Position numbers and translations under genes: made by a program. From Telmatospirillum sp. (GTDB taxonomy: Bacteria > Pseudomonadota > Alphaproteobacteria > CACIAM-22H2), in the NCBI GenBank assembly GCA_020248985.1, contig JADCGL010000017.1, forward strand, positions 1-64,000: a stretch of DNA of 64,000 nucleotides, given 5' to 3'. The notes under the pieces are model-generated. The model made no database searches, was not told the origin of the DNA, and saw only the letters and a list, made by a program, of their open reading frames with translations. Shown in pieces: positions 35,727 to 46,629 of the stretch. Every line of letters starts with the position of its first letter. The stretch's first letter is position 1.

Positions 35727-36259
35727 AGCGCCTGCTGTTTCTGGTTCCGCTCGCGGCGTTTCTGGTGCTGGCGGCCTATCTCGGTTTCGGGCTCACGCGC
35801 GATCCGCAGAAAGTGCCGAGTGCGCTCATCGACCGCCCGGCCCCTGCGTTCGATCTGCCGGCGGTACCGGGCCTCGCCCTTGCCGGCCTGTCGCAGGAAT
35901 CGCTCAAAGGCCAAGTCTCGATCGTCAATGTGTTCGCCTCGTGGTGCCAACCGTGCCGCATCGAGCACCCGATCTTCATGCGCCTCGCGCGCGAAAGCGA
36001 CGTGCCGATCCTCGGCCTCAACTACAAGGACAAAGCCGAAGACGCGCGCAAATGGCTCGGCGATCTCGGCAACCCCTATCGCGCCATCGGCTACGATTTC
36101 GAGGGCCGCGTGGCGATCGATTGGGGCGTGTACGGCGTGCCCGAAACCTTCGTCGTCGACCGCAGCGGCACGATCCGCTTCAAGCATGTGGGGCCGGTGA
36201 CACCCGCCGTGCTCGACGACATGCTGAAACTCATCGCGCAATTGAAGAGGGCGGCATGA
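35723..36259 (+). CDS. ccmG: thiol:disulfide interchange protein CcmG/DsbE
   Basis: A 178-residue membrane-anchored thioredoxin-fold protein. The N-terminal helix spans residues 4-23; the active site is WCQPC at 74-78; the cis-proline segment is YGVPETFVVD. It keeps the CXXCH cysteines of apocytochromes c reduced. It overlaps ccmF and ccmH by ATGA. Confidence 0.96.
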   Translation: MKRLLFLVPLAAFLVLAAYLGFGLTRDPQKVPSALIDRPAPAFDLPAVPGLALAGLSQESLKGQVSIVNVFASWCQPCRIEHPIFMRLARESDVPILGLNYKDKAEDARKWLGDLGNPYRAIGYDFEGRVAIDWGVYGVPETFVVDRSGTIRFKHVGPVTPAVLDDMLKLIAQLKRAA

Positions 36260-36729
36260 TGCGCGTTTTTGCCCTCGCCCTCTTGTGCGCACTCCTGCCC
36301 GCCGCGGCCGGGGCCGTGCTGCCGAGCGAGCGCTTGGCGGATCCCGCCCTCGAAGCGCGCGCGCGCGTGATCAGCCAGGATCTGCGCTGCCAAGTCTGCC
36401 AGAACCAGTCGATCGACGATTCGAACGCGTCGCTCGCGGCCGACCTGCGCCGCCTCGTGCGCGAACGGCTCACGGCCGGCGACAGCAACGAAGCCGTGCT
36501 CGCTTACGTCACGCAGCGCTACGGCGACTATGTGCTGCTGCGCCCGCCGCTGCGCAACGACACGATCCTGTTGTGGTACGGGCCCTTCGGCCTGCTCGCG
36601 GCGGGGCTTGTGGGGGCGGCCATCTATATCCGCCGCCGACGGCCGCGGCCCGCGTCCGAGATCGCGGCCTTGAGTGCCGAGGAAGAACAACGCTTGGCCA
36701 AATTGCTGGCACCCGAGGAACGCAAATGA
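36256..36729 (+). CDS. ccmH: cytochrome c maturation protein CcmH
   Basis: A 157-residue periplasmic thiol oxidoreductase with a signal/anchor (1-20), the LRCQVCQNQSI motif (Cys45 and Cys48) and a C-terminal membrane helix near residues 108-124. It is the short form of CcmH; the TPR part is the separate ccmI gene. It overlaps both neighbours by ATGA. Confidence 0.96.
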   Translation: MMRVFALALLCALLPAAAGAVLPSERLADPALEARARVISQDLRCQVCQNQSIDDSNASLAADLRRLVRERLTAGDSNEAVLAYVTQRYGDYVLLRPPLRNDTILLWYGPFGLLAAGLVGAAIYIRRRRPRPASEIAALSAEEEQRLAKLLAPEERK

Positions 36730-38141
36730 TTTTCGCCGTTCTGGCCCTGGTGACGGCGATCGTCGTGGCCATGTTGGTGTGGCCGATGCTGCGCAAGGCC
36801 AAAGCCCCGCCGACGCGTGCCGCCTTCGACATGGAAGTGCATCGCGACCAGCTCGAGGAGATTGCGCGCGATTTGGCGCGCGGCACCATCGATGCGCGCG
36901 AAGCCCAAGCCGCGCGCGCCGAAATCGGCCGCCGCATGCTGGCGCTCGCAAGCGAACCGGCGGCCGAACCCGTCCATACCGGCGGTTCGCGTTTGCTGGC
37001 CGTGGCATTGGCGGTCGCGATTCCGGCGGCGGCGTTCGCACTCTATATCGACCGCGGCGTGCCGGGTGCGCCCGGCGTGCCGTTTGCCGAGCAAAAAGCC
37101 ACGGGCACCAACCAAGATCCGCAGCTCGTGGAATTCGCGCGCGCCTTGCGCGCGCGCGTGGCGAGCAACCCGAACGACATCGAAGCTTGGGTTCGCCTGG
37201 CCCAGGTTTCGGCCGCGTTCAACATGGCCGAGGACGCGCTCAATGCCTGGCGCACGGCCGACAGGCTCGCGGGCGAACGGCCGGAACTTGCCGGTCCGCT
37301 CGGCGAAGCGGCCGTGCTGGCCGCCAACGGCCAGGTGACGCCCGAAGCCCAGCGCGCCTTCGCGCGCGTGCTTGCCGCCGACCCCGGCGATCCGCGCGCG
37401 CGCTACTACACGGGCCAAGCGCTCGCGCAAGCGGGCGACCTCAACGCCGCCGTGCGCATGTGGTTCGATCTGGCGGCGGCATCCGCGCCCGACGCGCCGT
37501 GGCTTCCGACCGTGCGCGAAGCTTTGGCGCAGGCCGCGCGCGAAGCGCGCATCGATTTGGCGCGGCTGCGCCCGTCGCCCGACAACCGCCCGGCCGCATC
37601 GAGCCTCGCCCCGCCGCAAAGCGTGTTCGCGTCGGCTGCCCCGAACCCATCCGTACCGCCGGGCGGCCAAGCGCTGCTGGCTTTGCCCGAAGCCGAACGC
37701 GCGCAAGCGATCCGCGGCATGGTCGAGGGGCTTGCGGCTCGGCTCGAAGCGCAGCCCGACGATCTCGAAGGCTGGCAGCGTCTGGCGCGCTCGTGGCAAG
37801 CGCTCGACGAGCCCGAGAAGGCGCTTGCCGCCTATGCGCGCACGGCCGAAATCGCGCCCGACCAACTCCCCGTGCTCGACGCCTATGCCGACGCGCTGCT
37901 GGCCCTGCACGATCCCGACACGCGGCTCGATGCGCCCGCGCGCAAGGCGATGGCGAATCTTCTGGAGCGCGCGCCCAACAATGCGCTCGCCCTTTGGCTC
38001 GTTGGGCTCGACGAGGTGGCCGCCGGCAACCAGCTTGCCGCCACGGCCTTGTGGCAGCGCCTGCTGGCGCTGCTGCCGGAAGCAAGCCCCGCGCGCGCCG
38101 AACTCGTCGAGCGCATCGAGAAACTCAAAGCCGGAAACTAG
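36726..38141 (+). CDS. ccmI: cytochrome c maturation protein CcmI
   Basis: A 471-residue apocytochrome c chaperone. Two membrane helices (about 2-20 and 88-106) flank a cytoplasmic loop with a coiled-coil-like stretch. A large periplasmic part with TPR-like repeats follows (PNDIEAWVRLAQVSAAFNMAEDAL, PDDLEGWQRLARSWQALDEPEKAL). It is the last gene of ccmABCDEFGHI and converges on a PAS-like gene, the two stops 4 bases apart within a small GCGCC/GGCGC hairpin. Confidence 0.93.
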   Translation: MIFAVLALVTAIVVAMLVWPMLRKAKAPPTRAAFDMEVHRDQLEEIARDLARGTIDAREAQAARAEIGRRMLALASEPAAEPVHTGGSRLLAVALAVAIPAAAFALYIDRGVPGAPGVPFAEQKATGTNQDPQLVEFARALRARVASNPNDIEAWVRLAQVSAAFNMAEDALNAWRTADRLAGERPELAGPLGEAAVLAANGQVTPEAQRAFARVLAADPGDPRARYYTGQALAQAGDLNAAVRMWFDLAAASAPDAPWLPTVREALAQAAREARIDLARLRPSPDNRPAASSLAPPQSVFASAAPNPSVPPGGQALLALPEAERAQAIRGMVEGLAARLEAQPDDLEGWQRLARSWQALDEPEKALAAYARTAEIAPDQLPVLDAYADALLALHDPDTRLDAPARKAMANLLERAPNNALALWLVGLDEVAAGNQLAATALWQRLLALLPEASPARAELVERIEKLKAGN

Positions 38142-38145
38142 CGCC

Positions 38146-38619
38146 TCAGGCGCCGATCAGGGCGCGACCCACGTCCGCGCGATAGGCGGCGGCGAGGATG
38201 AACGCCACGTCGCCCTTTTGCCCGAGCAGCGGCAGCGACAGGCGCTCCCAGGTCTGCGGCTCTTCTTTGGGTCCGAACCAGCCCGCATAGACGCGCCAAT
38301 AGGGGCGCTGCGTGCGCCGAACCATGCGGTACTCGGCCGTGAGAATCCCGGATTGGGCCGCCGGCAAATCTTCGACGATCGCCCCCGTCATGTCGACGCC
38401 GAAGGCCTTGCGGAACGTGGTGCCGTAGAAGCCGTAGCGGAAACGCGCTTGCGGGCGAACCTCGATCACAATCAGATTGCGCGCCCAGTCGGCAAGGGCC
38501 GGCACGTCGAGGTCGCGCGCACGCGGCGGGCCGCCGGCCGCCGGCGATTGGCGCACCCAGAATCGGTAAAGCTGCCGCAGTTTTTCGCTCTGGATACTGC
38601 GCAGAAATTCGTCGCTCAT
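38146..38619 (-). CDS. PAS-like domain protein
   Basis: 157 residues resembling the small single-domain PAS proteins common in Rhodospirillales (pattern LADWARNLIVIEV...FRYGFYGTTFRKAFGVDMTG, then YRMVRRTQRPYWRVYAGW). There is no output domain. It may sense a ligand or act in a signalling complex, but no partner is adjacent. ATG 38619 is preferred; the frame is open 10 codons further upstream. It diverges from the NADH dehydrogenase gene. Confidence 0.72.
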   Translation of the reverse strand: MSDEFLRSIQSEKLRQLYRFWVRQSPAAGGPPRARDLDVPALADWARNLIVIEVRPQARFRYGFYGTTFRKAFGVDMTGAIVEDLPAAQSGILTAEYRMVRRTQRPYWRVYAGWFGPKEEPQTWERLSLPLLGQKGDVAFILAAAYRADVGRALIGA

Positions 38620-38719
38620 TCCGATACCGCTTGTTGCTCTAAAAATCATACGCGTGTGCGTGCTGCGCGCGCGAATTATATCGATATTGCCTCATTCGGC
38701 ATGTAGATTCGCAAGAGAT

Positions 38720-40048
38720 ATGGACAGGCAAGCGAAGACGAAAAAGACCCAGATCGTCGTGATCGGCGGCGGGGCAGGCGGGCTTGAACTGATGGCGCGG
38801 CTCGGCGCCAAGTTCGGGGGCAAGCATTACGACCTCATTCTGGTCGACCGCAACCGCGCGCATATCTGGAAGCCGCTGCTGCACGAGGTGGCGGCGGGTT
38901 CGCTCGACGCCAATCTCGACGAAGTCGGCTATCGTAGCCACGCCTATCGCTGGGGCTACCGGTTTTTCGACGGCACGCTCGAGGCGATCGACCGCGACAG
39001 CCGCCAAGTCGTGATCGCCCCGATGTTCGACGAAAAGGGCATCGAGATCGTGGCACGCCATCGCATCCGCTACGACTATCTCGTGATCGCGGTGGGCTCG
39101 GTCTCGAACGATTTCGGCACGCCCGGCGTGCGCGAGAACTGCATCTTCCTCGACGAGCGCGCCCAGGCCGACCGATTCCGCCAGCGCCTGCTCAATGCGT
39201 GTTTGCGCGTCTCGCGCGGCATGACGATCGACCCCGGCGCCAATCTCTTCGTCAATGTCGCGATCGTCGGCGGCGGCGCCACGGGCGTGGAACTTGCGGC
39301 CGAACTCTACAGTGCCGCCGCCGCTTTGCGCGTCTACGGCCTCGAAGTTTTCGACGAAAGCCGCCTCAAAATCACGCTGATCGAAGCAGGCCCGCGCATC
39401 CTGCCGGCTCTCCCTGAGAAGCTCGCGGCGGCAGCGCACAAAGAACTCGAAGCGCTCGGCGTGCGCGTGCTCACGGGCACGCAAGTCACGCAAGCGACGG
39501 AAGACGGCATCGTCACCAAAAACGGCGAGACGATATTGGCCGATCTGCGCGTCTGGGCGGCCGGCGTCAAAGGCGGGGAATTCCTCAAGGAGATCGGCGG
39601 CCTCGAGACCAACCGCACGAACCAGCTTGTGGTGCTGCCCACGCTGCAGACTACGCGCGACGAACGCATCTTCGCGATCGGCGATTGCTGTGCCTGCCCC
39701 GTGGAAGGCAGCCCGCGCCCCGTACCCCCGCGCGCCCAAGCCGCCCACCAGATGGCGGCGACGGCGTTCAAAAATCTATGCCGCCTCATCGAGGGCAAAG
39801 CACCCGTGCCCTTCGTCTACAAAGACCACGGCTCCCTCGTGAGCCTGGCACGCTACACGACCGTGGGCAGCCTCATGGGCAATCTGATCGGCGGGCGCAT
39901 GGCGGTCGAAGGCAGGCTCGCGCGCTTCGTCTATGTGTCGCTCTACCGCATGCACATTTTGGCCGTGCATGGCTGGCTCAAAGGCCTGATCATGATCGGC
40001 ATCGGGCATGTGAATCAGGTGATTCGCCCGAAATTGAAACTGCACTGA
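38720..40048 (+). CDS. type II NADH dehydrogenase (NDH-2)
   Basis: A 442-residue membrane-associated flavoprotein that passes electrons from NADH to quinone without pumping protons. Two dinucleotide folds are visible: VVIGGGAGGLEL near the N-terminus for FAD and VAIVGGGATGVELAAEL in the middle for NADH. RVWAAGVKG and IFAIGDCCACP are family motifs, followed by QAAHQMA. The C-terminal 50 residues are rich in hydrophobic and basic residues and probably attach it to the membrane. ATG 38720 is chosen over an earlier in-frame ATG at 38654. Confidence 0.93.
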   Translation: MDRQAKTKKTQIVVIGGGAGGLELMARLGAKFGGKHYDLILVDRNRAHIWKPLLHEVAAGSLDANLDEVGYRSHAYRWGYRFFDGTLEAIDRDSRQVVIAPMFDEKGIEIVARHRIRYDYLVIAVGSVSNDFGTPGVRENCIFLDERAQADRFRQRLLNACLRVSRGMTIDPGANLFVNVAIVGGGATGVELAAELYSAAAALRVYGLEVFDESRLKITLIEAGPRILPALPEKLAAAAHKELEALGVRVLTGTQVTQATEDGIVTKNGETILADLRVWAAGVKGGEFLKEIGGLETNRTNQLVVLPTLQTTRDERIFAIGDCCACPVEGSPRPVPPRAQAAHQMAATAFKNLCRLIEGKAPVPFVYKDHGSLVSLARYTTVGSLMGNLIGGRMAVEGRLARFVYVSLYRMHILAVHGWLKGLIMIGIGHVNQVIRPKLKLH

Positions 40049-40079
40049 TCTGGAAACCTGTCGATTGCCGGAGCGGGGA

Positions 40080-40155
40080 TGGTGGAGCCGATCGGGATCG
40101 AACCGACGACCTCCTCATTGCGAACGAGGCGCTCTCCCAGCTGAGCTACGGCCCC
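40080..40155 (-). tRNA. tRNA-Ala (anticodon CGC)
   Basis: A 76-base tRNA on the minus strand with all four arms. The acceptor stem is fully paired and includes the G3-U70 pair that identifies alanine tRNAs. The anticodon loop TTCGCAA gives anticodon CGC, reading GCG. The T-loop is TTCGATC. CCA is encoded. A promoter lies just upstream (40181-40209). Confidence 0.97.
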
Positions 40156-40180
40156 CTGCTCCGGCATCGAAAGGTGCGGG

Positions 40181-40209
40181 ATAATGCTGGCCCGCCCCGC
40201 CCCTGTCAA
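40181..40209 (-). promoter_or_regulatory. predicted tRNA-Ala promoter
   Basis: On the minus strand, a perfect TTGACA (40204-40209) and CATTAT (40181-40186) are 17 bases apart, about 25 bases before the tRNA 5' end. The GC-rich start region resembles a stringent-type discriminator. Confidence 0.6.
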
Positions 40210-40295
40210 GGGAGCGATTTGCCAAGACCTTGCAAGCGTTTGACGGCTTCGAGTACGATCCGCCCGCACGCTTTTTCCGGGGGAATGGGGCCACC

Positions 40296-40574
40296 ATGCA
40301 GTCGTTGGGCGTTTTGCTGTCGTCGGTCATTCAGATCTATATTTGGATTCTGATCGGCTCGGCCGTGCTGTCGTGGCTGCTGGCCTTCAACGTGCTCAAT
40401 GCGCGCAACCAGGTCGTCTACACGATCGCCGATTTTCTCTACCGCATCACCGAGCCCGCCTTGCGCCCGATCCGCCGCTTCATGCCCAATATCGGCGGCA
40501 TCGACATTTCGCCGGTGGTGCTGATCCTGCTGCTGATCTTCGCGCAGAACCTGATCTACGAATACTGGCTCTAA
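40296..40574 (+). CDS. YggT family membrane protein
   Basis: A 92-residue protein with two membrane helices, beginning QSLGVLLSSVIQIYIWILIGSAVLSWL. The conserved YRITEPALRPIRRFMPNIGGIDISPVVLIL segment identifies the YggT family (cell-shape or osmotic-stress linked in other bacteria, exact role unclear). ATG 40296 follows a G-rich ribosome site. It lies 4 bases before the DUF167 gene, a common pairing. Confidence 0.9.
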   Translation: MQSLGVLLSSVIQIYIWILIGSAVLSWLLAFNVLNARNQVVYTIADFLYRITEPALRPIRRFMPNIGGIDISPVVLILLLIFAQNLIYEYWL

Positions 40575-40578
40575 GCCG

Positions 40579-40878
40579 ATGGGCGGCTATTTGGAGGTCG
40601 CAGCCGACGGCGTCTATTTGGCCGTGCGCGTGACCCCCAAATCGCGCCGCCCCGGTATCGGCGGAATCGGCGACGGCACCAACCTCGCGGTCGCCGTCAA
40701 CGCCGCCCCCGAAGACGGCAAAGCCAACGACGCGACAATCGCGGCCCTCGCCGAATTTCTCGGGCTGCCGAAGCGCCAGATCGCGTTGGTCAAAGGGGCC
40801 ACGTCGCGCCTCAAGCGTTTCAAGATCGCGGGCGCACCCGAAGCGCTGCGCAAAACCATCGAAGGAAAACTCGCATGA
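40579..40878 (+). CDS. DUF167/YggU family protein
   Basis: A 99-residue cytoplasmic protein with the DUF167 core: [12 protein letters not shown], then [46 protein letters not shown]. Function unknown. It overlaps folD by four bases and forms a yggT-DUF167-folD operon. Confidence 0.92.
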   Translation: MGGYLEVAADGVYLAVRVTPKSRRPGIGGIGDGTNLAVAVNAAPEDGKANDATIAALAEFLGLPKRQIALVKGATSRLKRFKIAGAPEALRKTIEGKLA

Positions 40879-41732
40879 CCGCCCGCATCATCGACGGCAA
40901 AACCATCGCCGCCAATTTGCGCGCGGATGTCGGCCGAGACGTGGCAGGCCTGCCCTTCCAGCCCGGCCTTGCCGTGGTACTCGTGGGCGAGGATCCGGCG
41001 AGTGCCGTCTATGTGCGCAACAAACACAAGGCCACGCTCGAAGCCGGCATGGCGAGCTTCGAGCATCGCCTCGCCGCCACCACAAGCGAAGCCGATCTGC
41101 TCGCCCTCGTGGCGAAGCTCAATGCCGACGACAAGGTCGACGGCATCCTCGTGCAATTGCCGCTGCCCAAACATATCGACGCCACGAAGGTGCTCGACGC
41201 GATCGATCCGGCCAAAGACGTGGACGGTTTCCACGCGGTCAATGCAGGCCTGCTCGCCAGCGGCCGACCGGGCTTGGTGCCGTGCACGCCCGCGGGCTGC
41301 ATGCGCCTGATCGCGAGCCTCGGCCAAGATATCGCGGGCAAACACGCCGTCCTCGTCGGCCGCTCGAACATCGTCGGCAAACCGATGGCGCATCTGCTGC
41401 TGGCCGCCGACTGCACAGTCACGGTCGCGCACTCGAAGACGGCGAACCTTTCCGCCCTTTGCCGCAAGGCCGACATTCTCGTCGCCGCCGTCGGCCGACC
41501 CGAAATGGTCAAAGGCGATTGGATCAAACCGGGCGCCATCGTGATCGACGTCGGCATCAACCGCGTGGCGACAGCAGACGGCAAAGGCCGCCTCGTCGGC
41601 GACGTGGATTACGAAGCGGCGTTGCCGATCGCGGGCGCCATCACGTCCGTGCCGGGCGGCGTTGGCCCGATGACGATCGCGTGCCTGCTCGCCAACACGC
41701 TTATGGCGGCAAAGGCACGCCGCGGAGCCTGA
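40875..41732 (+). CDS. folD: bifunctional methylenetetrahydrofolate dehydrogenase/cyclohydrolase FolD
   Basis: A 285-residue enzyme that interconverts 5,10-methylene-, methenyl- and 10-formyl-tetrahydrofolate, supplying the formyl donor used by Fmt. The substrate motif [17 protein letters not shown] contains the catalytic tyrosine and lysine. [15 protein letters not shown] and [18 protein letters not shown] (NADP site) are intact, as is PGGVGPMT. Its 3' end overlaps the convergent DUF3253 gene by 32 bases. Confidence 0.97.
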   Translation: MTARIIDGKTIAANLRADVGRDVAGLPFQPGLAVVLVGEDPASAVYVRNKHKATLEAGMASFEHRLAATTSEADLLALVAKLNADDKVDGILVQLPLPKHIDATKVLDAIDPAKDVDGFHAVNAGLLASGRPGLVPCTPAGCMRLIASLGQDIAGKHAVLVGRSNIVGKPMAHLLLAADCTVTVAHSKTANLSALCRKADILVAAVGRPEMVKGDWIKPGAIVIDVGINRVATADGKGRLVGDVDYEAALPIAGAITSVPGGVGPMTIACLLANTLMAAKARRGA

Positions 41733-41966
41733 CGACGCCGCGCATATCGGCCGCATCCGCGATGGGCTTGCCCTTGCGCAAGATTTCGATCTTGCCTTCG
41801 GCCATCAGCACCAACGCGCGCGCCCGGATTTTCGGCAACAACCCTTGCCAAGCCTTGCCGGGCCCCGCGAGGGCGACCGCCACATCCGAAGGACTGACCG
41901 ACTTCCCCGCCGCGACGCCCGCAAGGATCGCCGCGTCGAGCGCGTCGTTGTCGGGCGGTGTTTGCG

Positions 41967-41970
<4 letters not shown>
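41701..41970 (-). CDS. DUF3253 family protein
   Basis: An 89-residue small protein with the DUF3253 pattern: [21 protein letters not shown], then [30 protein letters not shown]. It resembles a winged-helix domain. The start is a GTG (41970) that overlaps the argG stop (GTGA), so it is translationally linked to argG. Its end overlaps folD by 32 bases tail to tail. Function unknown. Confidence 0.8.
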
Positions 41971-43181
<1,211 letters not shown>

Positions 43182-43232
43182 GGGACGGACCGTTTCGAGC
43201 TTGGACGAGGGGATGCGGCAAAATCGGCGCGG

Positions 43233-43260
43233 AGTATAGGTATTGCGCGGCCCGGGGCAA
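43233..43260 (-). promoter_or_regulatory. predicted argG promoter
   Basis: On the minus strand, TTGCCC (43255-43260) and TATACT (43233-43238) are 16 bases apart, about 50 bases before the argG ATG. Confidence 0.45.
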
Positions 43261-43343
43261 GGGCGGTCTCGTGCCTTTTGGCAATCTACGGGGTAGAATC
43301 GAGATACCCGATTCGACGCGTTCTGCACAAAAAGGGGCGAAAA

Positions 43344-44081
43344 ATGCTGTTCGTCAAACTCGTCGAGCTTTACGGCCGCTACGGCTTCACGATCCGCTCG
43401 AGCATTTCGCCGTTCCTGCTGACCAAATTGTCGCTGAACAGCTCGGAAGACGGCACCTTCACCTATGCGTTCCGCGAGGGCACCAATATCGGCAATCTCG
43501 GCGGCGGCATCAACATGTCGGAGGTCGCACTCATCGAGGATATCGGCCAGGTGCTGGCCCCCAAACGCGTCTTCGCGATCGGCTGCTCGTTCGGCTGGAG
43601 CACGCTTGCCCTGGCACTCGCGATGCCCAAGGCCAAGATCGTGGCGATCGATATCGGCATGGGCAACGGCAAAGAGGGCTTGGCGCTCACCAACCAGATC
43701 GCGAAGGAAAACGGCTTCGACGTGACGGGCGTGTTGGGGTCATCGCCCGACGATCTGGCCGCCACGGTCGCGGCCCATTTCGAAGCACCCATCGACATGG
43801 TCTTCATCGATGCCGACCATACGAACGAAGCGCAGAGCAAAGACTATTTCGGCATCCGCCCGCATTGCACGACCGACGCCGTCTTCATGTTCCACGACGT
43901 GATGGTCTGCCAGATGCTGCCGTCGTTCAAAGAGATCGCAGCCGCCACGCCCACGCACAAAGCGCGCGTGCTCACGCGCACGGCGTCGGGCATCGGCATT
44001 CTGGCGCCCAAAGACAGCCACACGGAATTGCACCGCGTGCTCGACGCCTATTGCGATCCGTTCGGCACAGTGCCGGTCTAG
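43344..44081 (+). CDS. class I SAM-dependent methyltransferase
   Basis: A 245-residue protein with a Rossmann-fold methyltransferase core: [30 protein letters not shown], then [21 protein letters not shown] and FMFHDV. It resembles the Methyltransf_24 / cephalosporin-hydroxylase-like group often found with glycan or small-molecule modification genes. Substrate unknown. AAGGGGCGA lies before ATG 43344. It is divergent from argG, and its stop overlaps the rlmN stop region by four bases. Confidence 0.8.
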   Translation: MLFVKLVELYGRYGFTIRSSISPFLLTKLSLNSSEDGTFTYAFREGTNIGNLGGGINMSEVALIEDIGQVLAPKRVFAIGCSFGWSTLALALAMPKAKIVAIDIGMGNGKEGLALTNQIAKENGFDVTGVLGSSPDDLAATVAAHFEAPIDMVFIDADHTNEAQSKDYFGIRPHCTTDAVFMFHDVMVCQMLPSFKEIAAATPTHKARVLTRTASGIGILAPKDSHTELHRVLDAYCDPFGTVPV

Positions 44082-45256
44082 GACGCGTCGCCGCTGCTCG
44101 CGGCGGCCGCCGCATCGAGCAGGCTGCGGCGGATTTTCTGGCTTTCGCTTTTGAGCTGGCCGCAGGCGGCGGAAATGTCGCGCCCGCGCGGCGTGCGCAC
44201 CGGGCTCGAATAGCCGGCGTCGAACACGATCTGCGAGAATTTTTCGATGGCTTCGTCGGTCGAGCACTCGAAGGGCGCGCCCGGCCACGCATTGAACGGA
44301 ATCAGATTGACCTTGGCCGGAATGCCCGAGATGAGCTTCACCAAGGCGCGCGCATCGGCCGGGCTGTCGTTGACACCCTTCAGCATCACATATTCGAACG
44401 TGATGCGGCGCGCATTCGACAGGCTCGGATAGGTGCGGCACGCCTCCATGAGTTCGGCGATCGGGTACTTCTTGTTGAGCGGGACGAGCACGTCGCGAAG
44501 CTCGTCGGTGACCGCATGCAGCGAGATCGCCAGCATCACGCGCAATTCGTCGCCGCAGCGTTTGATCATCGGCGCCACGCCCGAGGTGGAGAGCGTGATC
44601 TTGCGCTTGGAGATCGCAAGGCCTTCTTCGTCCATCGCGATCTTCATCGCCTTGGCGACGTTGGCGTAGTTGAACAAGGGCTCGCCCATGCCCATCAAAA
44701 CGATGTTGGTGAGCTTTCGGTTGCCTTCGGGGCCGGGCCATTCGTCGAACGTGTCTTTGGCCAGCATGATCTGGCCGACGATTTCGGCGGGCGTCAAATC
44801 GCGCACGAGGCGCTGCGTGCCCGTGTGGCAGAATTTGCAGGTGAGCGTGCAGCCGACCTGGCTCGAAATGCACAGCGTGCCGCGATCTTCCTCGGGGATA
44901 TGGACGGTTTCGATTTCCTGCCCGTCGGGGAAGCGCAGCAGCCATTTTTTGGTGCCGTCGATCGAATCCTGCAGGCGGCTGATCTCGGGCCGGTGCACGG
45001 CGTAGCGCTCGGCCAATTTGGCGCGCAGCTTCTTCGACATGTCGGTCATGTCGTCGAAATCGCGCGCGCCCTTGGCGTAGATCCAGCCCCACAATTGCCG
45101 CGCGCGGAACGCCGGCTCACCGAGCTCTTTGAACAGCTCGGCAAGCTCCTGGCGCGTGAGCCCCACGAGATTGCTGCGCCCGTCCGGACTTTGCGGCGCG
45201 GGCAGGCTTTCCTTGAAGGGGGCAAGGGCGGGGGCGGGGACAATGGGCTCGAGCAT
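44078..45256 (-). CDS. rlmN: 23S rRNA (adenine2503-C2)/tRNA (A37) methyltransferase RlmN
   Basis: A 392-residue radical SAM enzyme. The cluster-binding motif CTLTCKFC (CxxxCxxC) is in [25 protein letters not shown] and the C-terminal segment ISAACGQL, with the second catalytic cysteine, are present. It methylates C2 of A2503 in 23S rRNA and A37 in some tRNAs. The N-terminal HTH-like domain starts [31 protein letters not shown] 45256 is used. Confidence 0.96.
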   Translation of the reverse strand: MLEPIVPAPALAPFKESLPAPQSPDGRSNLVGLTRQELAELFKELGEPAFRARQLWGWIYAKGARDFDDMTDMSKKLRAKLAERYAVHRPEISRLQDSIDGTKKWLLRFPDGQEIETVHIPEEDRGTLCISSQVGCTLTCKFCHTGTQRLVRDLTPAEIVGQIMLAKDTFDEWPGPEGNRKLTNIVLMGMGEPLFNYANVAKAMKIAMDEEGLAISKRKITLSTSGVAPMIKRCGDELRVMLAISLHAVTDELRDVLVPLNKKYPIAELMEACRTYPSLSNARRITFEYVMLKGVNDSPADARALVKLISGIPAKVNLIPFNAWPGAPFECSTDEAIEKFSQIVFDAGYSSPVRTPRGRDISAACGQLKSESQKIRRSLLDAAAAASSGDAS

Positions 45257-45288
45257 GCCCGCTATATAAGCGTGCCCGGCGGTTCTGG

Positions 45289-45903
45289 CTAGCGGCGCAC
45301 GTTGCACGCGCGGTCGATATCGGCCAAAGCGCGCGCGAAGCCCGTGAGATTGTAGGTGTCGGTCGTCTCGGTGCCGCGCGCGGACACGCCGCGCACAAGG
45401 GCTGTCGCGCGCGGGGCGGCCGCACGCATCGCGTCGATGGCCGTGCGGTTGGCGGCGTCTTCGCGCGTCCACGCACGGTCGGAGCCGGGCTGGTCGAGAT
45501 TGGAAAGCGGCACTTTGACGCGCCCGATTTCGATCTCCATCGCCCCGCCGTCGCGCAGCGGGTAGCCCGCAAACCACGTGAGTTCGTTGGATTTGTTCAC
45601 GCCCGGATAATGCGCCACGCTGAGCGTGGGGTCGGCGCGGCGAGCCCCCGCAGGCTTGCTCTCGACCTTGACCGGGCGGCCGATCACGTAGCACACGCGC
45701 GTGGGTCCCGTGCCCGCTTCGGCCGCGAGCCACCCGTCGTAATTGCCGAGTTGGCGCGGGGCAGCGCTTGCTGCCGGTGCTTGGGCGGGTGCCGCCGGGC
45801 GCGGCTGCGTCTGGGCGCTGGCCGCGGCGGCGGCCAGGAACAAACCCAATACGGCAAACAAGGCGGCGGTTTTTGCGGGGCGAATCGTGATCCGACGGGC
45901 CAT
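45289..45903 (-). CDS. IalB-like (invasion associated locus B family) protein
   Basis: A 204-residue secreted protein. A Sec signal peptide (about 1-31, ending ASA) is followed by an alanine/proline/glutamine-rich linker to about 49, then the IalB-like domain ([58 protein letters not shown]). Two cysteines, one in RVCYV and one in RACNV, could form a disulfide. The family is widespread in alphaproteobacteria, including non-pathogens, so the name does not imply invasion. It diverges from the ECF sigma gene. Confidence 0.8.
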   Translation of the reverse strand: MARRITIRPAKTAALFAVLGLFLAAAAASAQTQPRPAAPAQAPAASAAPRQLGNYDGWLAAEAGTGPTRVCYVIGRPVKVESKPAGARRADPTLSVAHYPGVNKSNELTWFAGYPLRDGGAMEIEIGRVKVPLSNLDQPGSDRAWTREDAANRTAIDAMRAAAPRATALVRGVSARGTETTDTYNLTGFARALADIDRACNVRR

Positions 45904-45994
45904 GGCTTGCGTATCGCATCGGCAATGATTCTCGTCAACCGCGCAAAAACACCCGACCGACGCCCAGGCCGCGCCAACGTGGCCTTGGACGCGC

Positions 45995-46022
45995 TTGCGC
46001 CGTTCTTGAACCGCTCTATACA
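45995..46022 (+). promoter_or_regulatory. possible promoter giving a leaderless sigma-factor mRNA
   Basis: TTGCGC (45995-46000) and TATACA (46017-46022) are 16 bases apart. The -10 ends 7 bases before the sigma-factor ATG (46030), so transcription would start at or next to the start codon. AAGG also lies 5 bases before the ATG, so a normal leader remains possible. Confidence 0.35.
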
Positions 46023-46029
46023 AGGCGCC

Positions 46030-46629
46030 ATGGCCAACGACACCGATCCGCCCCCCCAAGAAGCCCCGGCGCCGGAAGCCCCGACACTCGAGTCCTTGGT
46101 CCGCGATCTGGGGGCGGTGGCCAAACGCCAGGACCGGGCCGCTTTCGCGCGCCTGTTCGCGCATTTCGCCCCCCGCGTGAAAGGTTATCTGATGCGCCTG
46201 GGTGCGGAGCGCGCCCAGGCCGACGACCTCATGCAGGACGTGATGCTGACCGTGTGGCGCAAGGCGCCCGGCTACGACCCGCAGATGGCGAGCCCCGCCA
46301 CGTGGATTTTCGCGATCGCGCGCAACCGGCGCATCGACGCGCTGCGCCGCGACAAGCGCGCCGATCTCGACCCCGACGATCCCGGCCTGATGCCCGACGC
46401 CGACGCCCTGCCCGACCGCGTGCTCGATGCGCGCATGTGGGAAACGCGGCTGGCAGGCGCCATCGCCGATCTGCCGCCCGAACAGGCGCAGATGCTGCGC
46501 CTCGCCTATTACGAAGACCGCTCGCACGGCGACATCGCGACGAGCCTGCGGCTGCCGCTGGGCACCGTCAAATCGCGCTTGCGGCTTGCCGTGGCGCGGT
46601 TGCGCACTATGTTTGAGAGCGACACATGA
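46030..46629 (+). CDS. rpoE: ECF RNA polymerase sigma factor, RpoE (ECF11)-like
   Basis: A 199-residue group IV sigma factor. Region 2 spans about residues 38-105 (FARLFAHFAPRVKGYLMRLG, ADDLMQDVMLTVW, FAIARNRRIDALRR); region 4 is at about 140-192 (LPPEQAQMLRLAYYEDRSHGDIATSLRLPLGTVKSRLRLAVARLR). A 30-residue proline-rich tail precedes region 2. The next gene encodes a ChrR-like anti-sigma factor overlapping by four bases. In Rhodobacter this pair controls the response to singlet oxygen. Confidence 0.9.
   Translation: MANDTDPPPQEAPAPEAPTLESLVRDLGAVAKRQDRAAFARLFAHFAPRVKGYLMRLGAERAQADDLMQDVMLTVWRKAPGYDPQMASPATWIFAIARNRRIDALRRDKRADLDPDDPGLMPDADALPDRVLDARMWETRLAGAIADLPPEQAQMLRLAYYEDRSHGDIATSLRLPLGTVKSRLRLAVARLRTMFESDT

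Noticed and set aside
45289-45903. Virulence factor because of the name invasion associated locus B
   Set aside because: IalB-like proteins are common in free-living alphaproteobacteria, and no other virulence genes are in the window.
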